A stretch of 7,802 nucleotides of DNA from DAORHV01 sp964448405 (GTDB lineage Bacteria; Patescibacteriota; Gracilibacteria; Peribacterales; Peribacteraceae). Below, piece by piece: positions 6,082 through 7,802 of the stretch. Under the pieces are notes generated by a model, which was not told the origin of the DNA, did no database searches, and saw nothing but the letters and a program-made list of their open reading frames with translations. Made by a program: the position numbers and the translations under genes. How positions within the stretch are numbered: position 1 is the stretch's first letter; the number at the start of each line of letters is the position of its first letter. The stretch is taken from positions 1 through 7,802 of the forward strand of contig CAYUVW010000042.1 in the NCBI GenBank assembly GCA_964448405.1. Direction: 5' to 3'.

Positions 6082-6151
6082 CGCGATTCACCGCATGGAA
6101 CGTTCGCCTTGAATCATTCGCTCTTCAGTTTCTTTGATTTCCTCCTCTGGA

Positions 6152-6157
6152 TATACT
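6152..6157 (+). promoter_or_regulatory. Candidate -10 element of the aldolase gene
   Basis: TATACT (5 of 6 to TATAAT) lies in the 112-bp gap between the divergent TPR and aldolase genes, 24 nt before the ATG at 6182. This gives a leader of about 18 nt with no Shine-Dalgarno (C/T-rich, ending TTGCTCCC). No clear -35 is visible at the right spacing. Its position argues against the in-frame TTG at 6134 as the start, because the promoter would then lie inside the gene. Confidence 0.38.
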
Positions 6158-6181
6158 CCGTTCATCTCCCCCATTGCTCCC

Positions 6182-7255
6182 ATGATGCTCTCCTTTACGG
6201 ATATCAAGCAGGCTCTCGGCGACCAGGCCGACAACCTCCTGAACTTCAAGACGCCCAAGATTGCTAAAGAGCGTCTGCAAGTCCCCCGCAAAGGGTTCGT
6301 GAAAGAAGTCTTCGGTATGAGCAATCGCAGTGCAGCCACCCAGAAGGCCATGCAAGAGATGTTCGACCACGGTAACCTCGGCGGTACGGGTTACGTTTCC
6401 ATTCTTCCGGTCGACCAAGGCATCGAGCACTCGGGCGGCGCGTCGTTCGCCAAGAACCCGGATTACTTCGACCCTGAAAACATCGTCAAGCTGGCCATTG
6501 AAGGCGGCTGCAACGCCGTGGCTTCCACGTTCGGCGTGCTCGGTATGACCGCCAAGAAATATGCCGACAAAATCCCCTTCATCGTGAAGATCAACCACAA
6601 CGAACTTCTCACGTACCCCAACAAGGCCGATCAAATTCTGTTCGGATCACCCAAGGCAGCTAAGGAAATGGGCGCACTCGGCGTGGGTGCCACCATCTAC
6701 TTCGGCTCGGACAATTCCGGTCGCCAAATCGTCGAAATCGCCCGTGCGTTCGAAGAAGCGCATTCGCTCGGCATGTTCACCGTGTTGTGGTGCTACTTGC
6801 GTAACGGCGCGTTCAAGAAGGATAAGGATTACCACAATGCCGCCGACCTTACCGGCCAAGCAAACCATTTGGGTGTTACCATCCAGGCCGACATCATCAA
6901 GCAAAAGCTGCCCACCAATAACGGCGGATTCAAGGCGTTGAACTCCGGCGATAGTTCGTACGGCAAGCTCGACGAGCGCATGTATACGGAGCTCTGTTCC
7001 GATCACCCCATCGATCTCTGCCGCTACCAGGTAGCCAACTGCTACATGGGTCGCGCTGGCCTCATTAACTCCGGTGGCGAGTCGGGCAAGAACGACCTCG
7101 CAGCAGCCGTGGCTACCGCCGTCGTCAACAAGCGCGCCGGAGGCATGGGTCTCATTTCTGGCCGCAAAGCGTTCCAGAAGCCAAAGAAGGAAGGCATCGA
7201 GATTCTCAATGCCATCCAGTCGGTGTACCTCTGCAACGACGTCACCGTCGCCTAA
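6182..7255 (+). CDS. fbaB: Class I fructose-bisphosphate aldolase, FbaB/DhnA type
   Basis: This enzyme reversibly splits fructose-1,6-bisphosphate into dihydroxyacetone phosphate and glyceraldehyde-3-phosphate, in glycolysis or gluconeogenesis, in the cytoplasm, using a Schiff-base lysine and no metal. The 357-residue product follows E. coli FbaB (about 350) along its length. Clear blocks are GTGYVSILPVDQGIEHSGGA (68-87), INHNELLTYPN (137-147), VGATIYFGSDNS (168-179), DLTGQANHLG (222-231), ADIIKQK (236-242), RYQVANCYMGRAGLINSGGE (281-300) and NKRAGGMGLISGRKAF (316-331). K240 or K242 of ADIIKQK is the expected Schiff-base lysine; which one I cannot settle. ATG at 6182 is chosen, with ATG 6185 equally possible; the TTG at 6134 would swallow the promoter candidate. 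A small open frame follows in the same reading frame after the TAA. I see no sign of damage or transfer. Confidence 0.95.
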   Translation: MMLSFTDIKQALGDQADNLLNFKTPKIAKERLQVPRKGFVKEVFGMSNRSAATQKAMQEMFDHGNLGGTGYVSILPVDQGIEHSGGASFAKNPDYFDPENIVKLAIEGGCNAVASTFGVLGMTAKKYADKIPFIVKINHNELLTYPNKADQILFGSPKAAKEMGALGVGATIYFGSDNSGRQIVEIARAFEEAHSLGMFTVLWCYLRNGAFKKDKDYHNAADLTGQANHLGVTIQADIIKQKLPTNNGGFKALNSGDSSYGKLDERMYTELCSDHPIDLCRYQVANCYMGRAGLINSGGESGKNDLAAAVATAVVNKRAGGMGLISGRKAFQKPKKEGIEILNAIQSVYLCNDVTVA

Positions 7256-7327
7256 GTACGCGCGTTGTACGTATCGGACTATGCTCCCGCCCCATCTGCG
7301 GATGCAGTTCTGTGCAATCGTTTGAGT

Positions 7328-7525
7328 ATGCTCTACGGTACAGACATGCCTTCGGCCGAACGCGACAAAGCCACTGACGATTTGCTGAGCGTGGTGAAAG
7401 CAATGGGCGCCAATCTCTCTCCGACTATCGCCGGCCGCGTGCTGGAATTGCGCGATGCCGACCATGCAGCATACGTGGAAGCATTGGAATTGATCGCACG
7501 TTTCATGCCCAAGGAATCTCGTTGA
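7328..7525 (+). CDS. Small unrecognised protein downstream of the aldolase, about 65 aa
   Basis: ATG at 7328 to TGA at 7523-7525 gives about 65 residues with codon use like the neighbours. The product looks soluble and helical: PSAERDKATDDLLSVVKAMG, then SPTIAGRVLELRDADHAAYV and EALELIARFMPKESR. I recognise no family. The start is uncertain: TTG at 7322 or 7265 would lengthen it, the latter to 86 residues. It shares the aldolase's frame, separated from it only by one TAA and a stretch of 24 codons without a stop (7256-7327). The aldolase itself ends normally, so this is not a broken-off C-terminus. It is likely co-transcribed with the aldolase. Alternatives are a chance open frame or a rarely made read-through extension. 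Confidence 0.45.
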   Translation: MLYGTDMPSAERDKATDDLLSVVKAMGANLSPTIAGRVLELRDADHAAYVEALELIARFMPKESR

Positions 7526-7802
7526 AGAAATTCCGAAATACTCCGCATCGATCATCGCTGCAATTCTCCCGTATCAGTCGCGGGTTCGTTTGTATCGTTG
7601 GATTTTTTTTGAACCACGCATGTGTATCGAAAAAGGAGGGTAATTCGTTTGGGTCCTCATGGGTGCGTTACGTCACCCAGACGTCAGCCCAACTTGTCAT
7701 GCGCCTCCCCCAGGCGAGGAAAATGCGGAAAGTAAACATGACTTTGCCATAAGTTTTCTTTCCAAAAACGTAAGAAATGCGTTCTACGGGGCGATCGTGT
7801 AG
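7526..7802. other. Right end of window, no confident gene; several small hairpins
   Basis: About 277 bp hold no recognised gene. Seen: a T8 run at 7603-7610 with no good stem before it (only a 4-bp CCCG/CGGG at 7568-7571 and 7581-7584); a strong Shine-Dalgarno-like AAGGAGGG at 7633-7640; a nested pairing of TTGGG (7649-7653) with CCCAA (7688-7692) around TGGGTG (7660-7665) with CACCCA (7674-7679); and CGCCT/AGGCG (7702-7706, 7712-7716) with a C5 loop. Open frames 7522-7752 and 7659-7802 exist, but neither looks like a real protein. The stretch is more AT-rich than the rest. It could hold a leader, an RNA gene or nothing. Confidence 0.4.

Noticed and set aside
6134..6184. TTG start adding 16 residues to the aldolase
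   Set aside because: The TATACT promoter candidate would lie inside the gene, the added residues do not match FbaB proteins, and ATG 6182/6185 fits the family start.
6647..7555. 302-residue open frame on the - strand
   Set aside because: It runs opposite the well-supported aldolase and the small gene behind it; the composition is shadow-like and no family is recognisable.
7603..7610. T8 run as an intrinsic terminator after the small gene
   Set aside because: No stable stem directly precedes it; the nearest is a 4-bp pairing about 19 nt upstream.
7522..7752. 76-residue frame starting TTG, overlapping the preceding TGA
   Set aside because: The product is Lys/Arg/Ser-rich with one weak hydrophobic patch, no family and codon use unlike the neighbours; a TTG start without a ribosome site.
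7659..7802. 47-residue frame from ATG 7659 to a TAG at the window end
   Set aside because: The Shine-Dalgarno-like sequence is about 18 nt away, too far, and the product has no protein-like pattern. Kept only as a remark on the right end.
7560..7802. Possible RNase P RNA, tmRNA, SRP RNA or tRNA at the right end
   Set aside because: I looked on both strands for the conserved cores (GAGGAAAGTCC-like, GGAAGCAGC-like, T-arm with matching stem) and found none that pair correctly.
1..7802. Alternative genetic code (UGA = Gly), CRISPR array, insertion sequence or phage genes
   Set aside because: TGA ends rnpA at a sensible family length and I saw no in-frame TGA within the confident genes; no regularly spaced repeats, transposase or phage proteins are visible.

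Overview
The window is about 57% G+C by eye and densely packed. It looks like a chromosomal housekeeping segment from a small-genome bacterium. I suggest the Patescibacteria/CPR radiation, possibly a Peribacteria-like lineage, but this is inference and not proven. Supporting points are a YidC with a Gram-negative-like uncleaved N-terminal helix but a short extracytoplasmic domain, GatCA-dependent amidation, an FbaB-type class I aldolase, a surface protein with a 'DTGPE + membrane helix + WRKS' tail, and an almost complete lack of Shine-Dalgarno sequences. TGA serves as a stop (rnpA and the last small gene) and I see no in-frame TGA within the confident genes, so the UGA=Gly code of Gracilibacteria and Absconditabacteria does not apply.

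Layout. (1) 1-621, + strand: the 3' end of a surface-anchored protein gene, then a 45-residue single-helix membrane protein gene. (2) 622-726: a long imperfect inverted repeat built from a 9-nt tandem motif, in the gap between converging genes. (3) 727-2479, - strand: gatC-gatA, overlapping genes for two subunits of the tRNA-dependent amidotransferase; gatB is not in the window. (4) 2480-2600: divergent control region with a gatC promoter candidate, a GC-rich palindrome and an rnpA -10 element. (5) 2601-4273, + strand: rnpA-yidC, overlapping by GTGA. (6) 4270-6069, - strand: a 599-residue multi-helix protein with C-terminal TPR repeats, resembling the TMTC/GT-C glycosyltransferase class; it meets yidC tail-to-tail with a 4-bp overlap. 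(7) 6182-7255, + strand: class I fructose-bisphosphate aldolase. (8) 7328-7525: a small unknown helical protein in the same frame as the aldolase. (9) 7526-7802: about 280 bp with no confident gene.

The genes do not form one pathway. They cover tRNA processing (RnpA), tRNA-dependent amidation (GatCA), membrane protein insertion (YidC), probable surface glycosylation or surface display (TMTC-like protein, sorting-tail protein) and central carbon metabolism (FbaB). I found no CRISPR array, transposase, integrase, tRNA or rRNA, and no clear new multi-gene system. The most interesting points are the repeat between converging genes, -10 boxes placed so that several transcripts would begin at or near the start codon, the Arg-to-Lys change in the YidC groove, and the sorting-tail protein.
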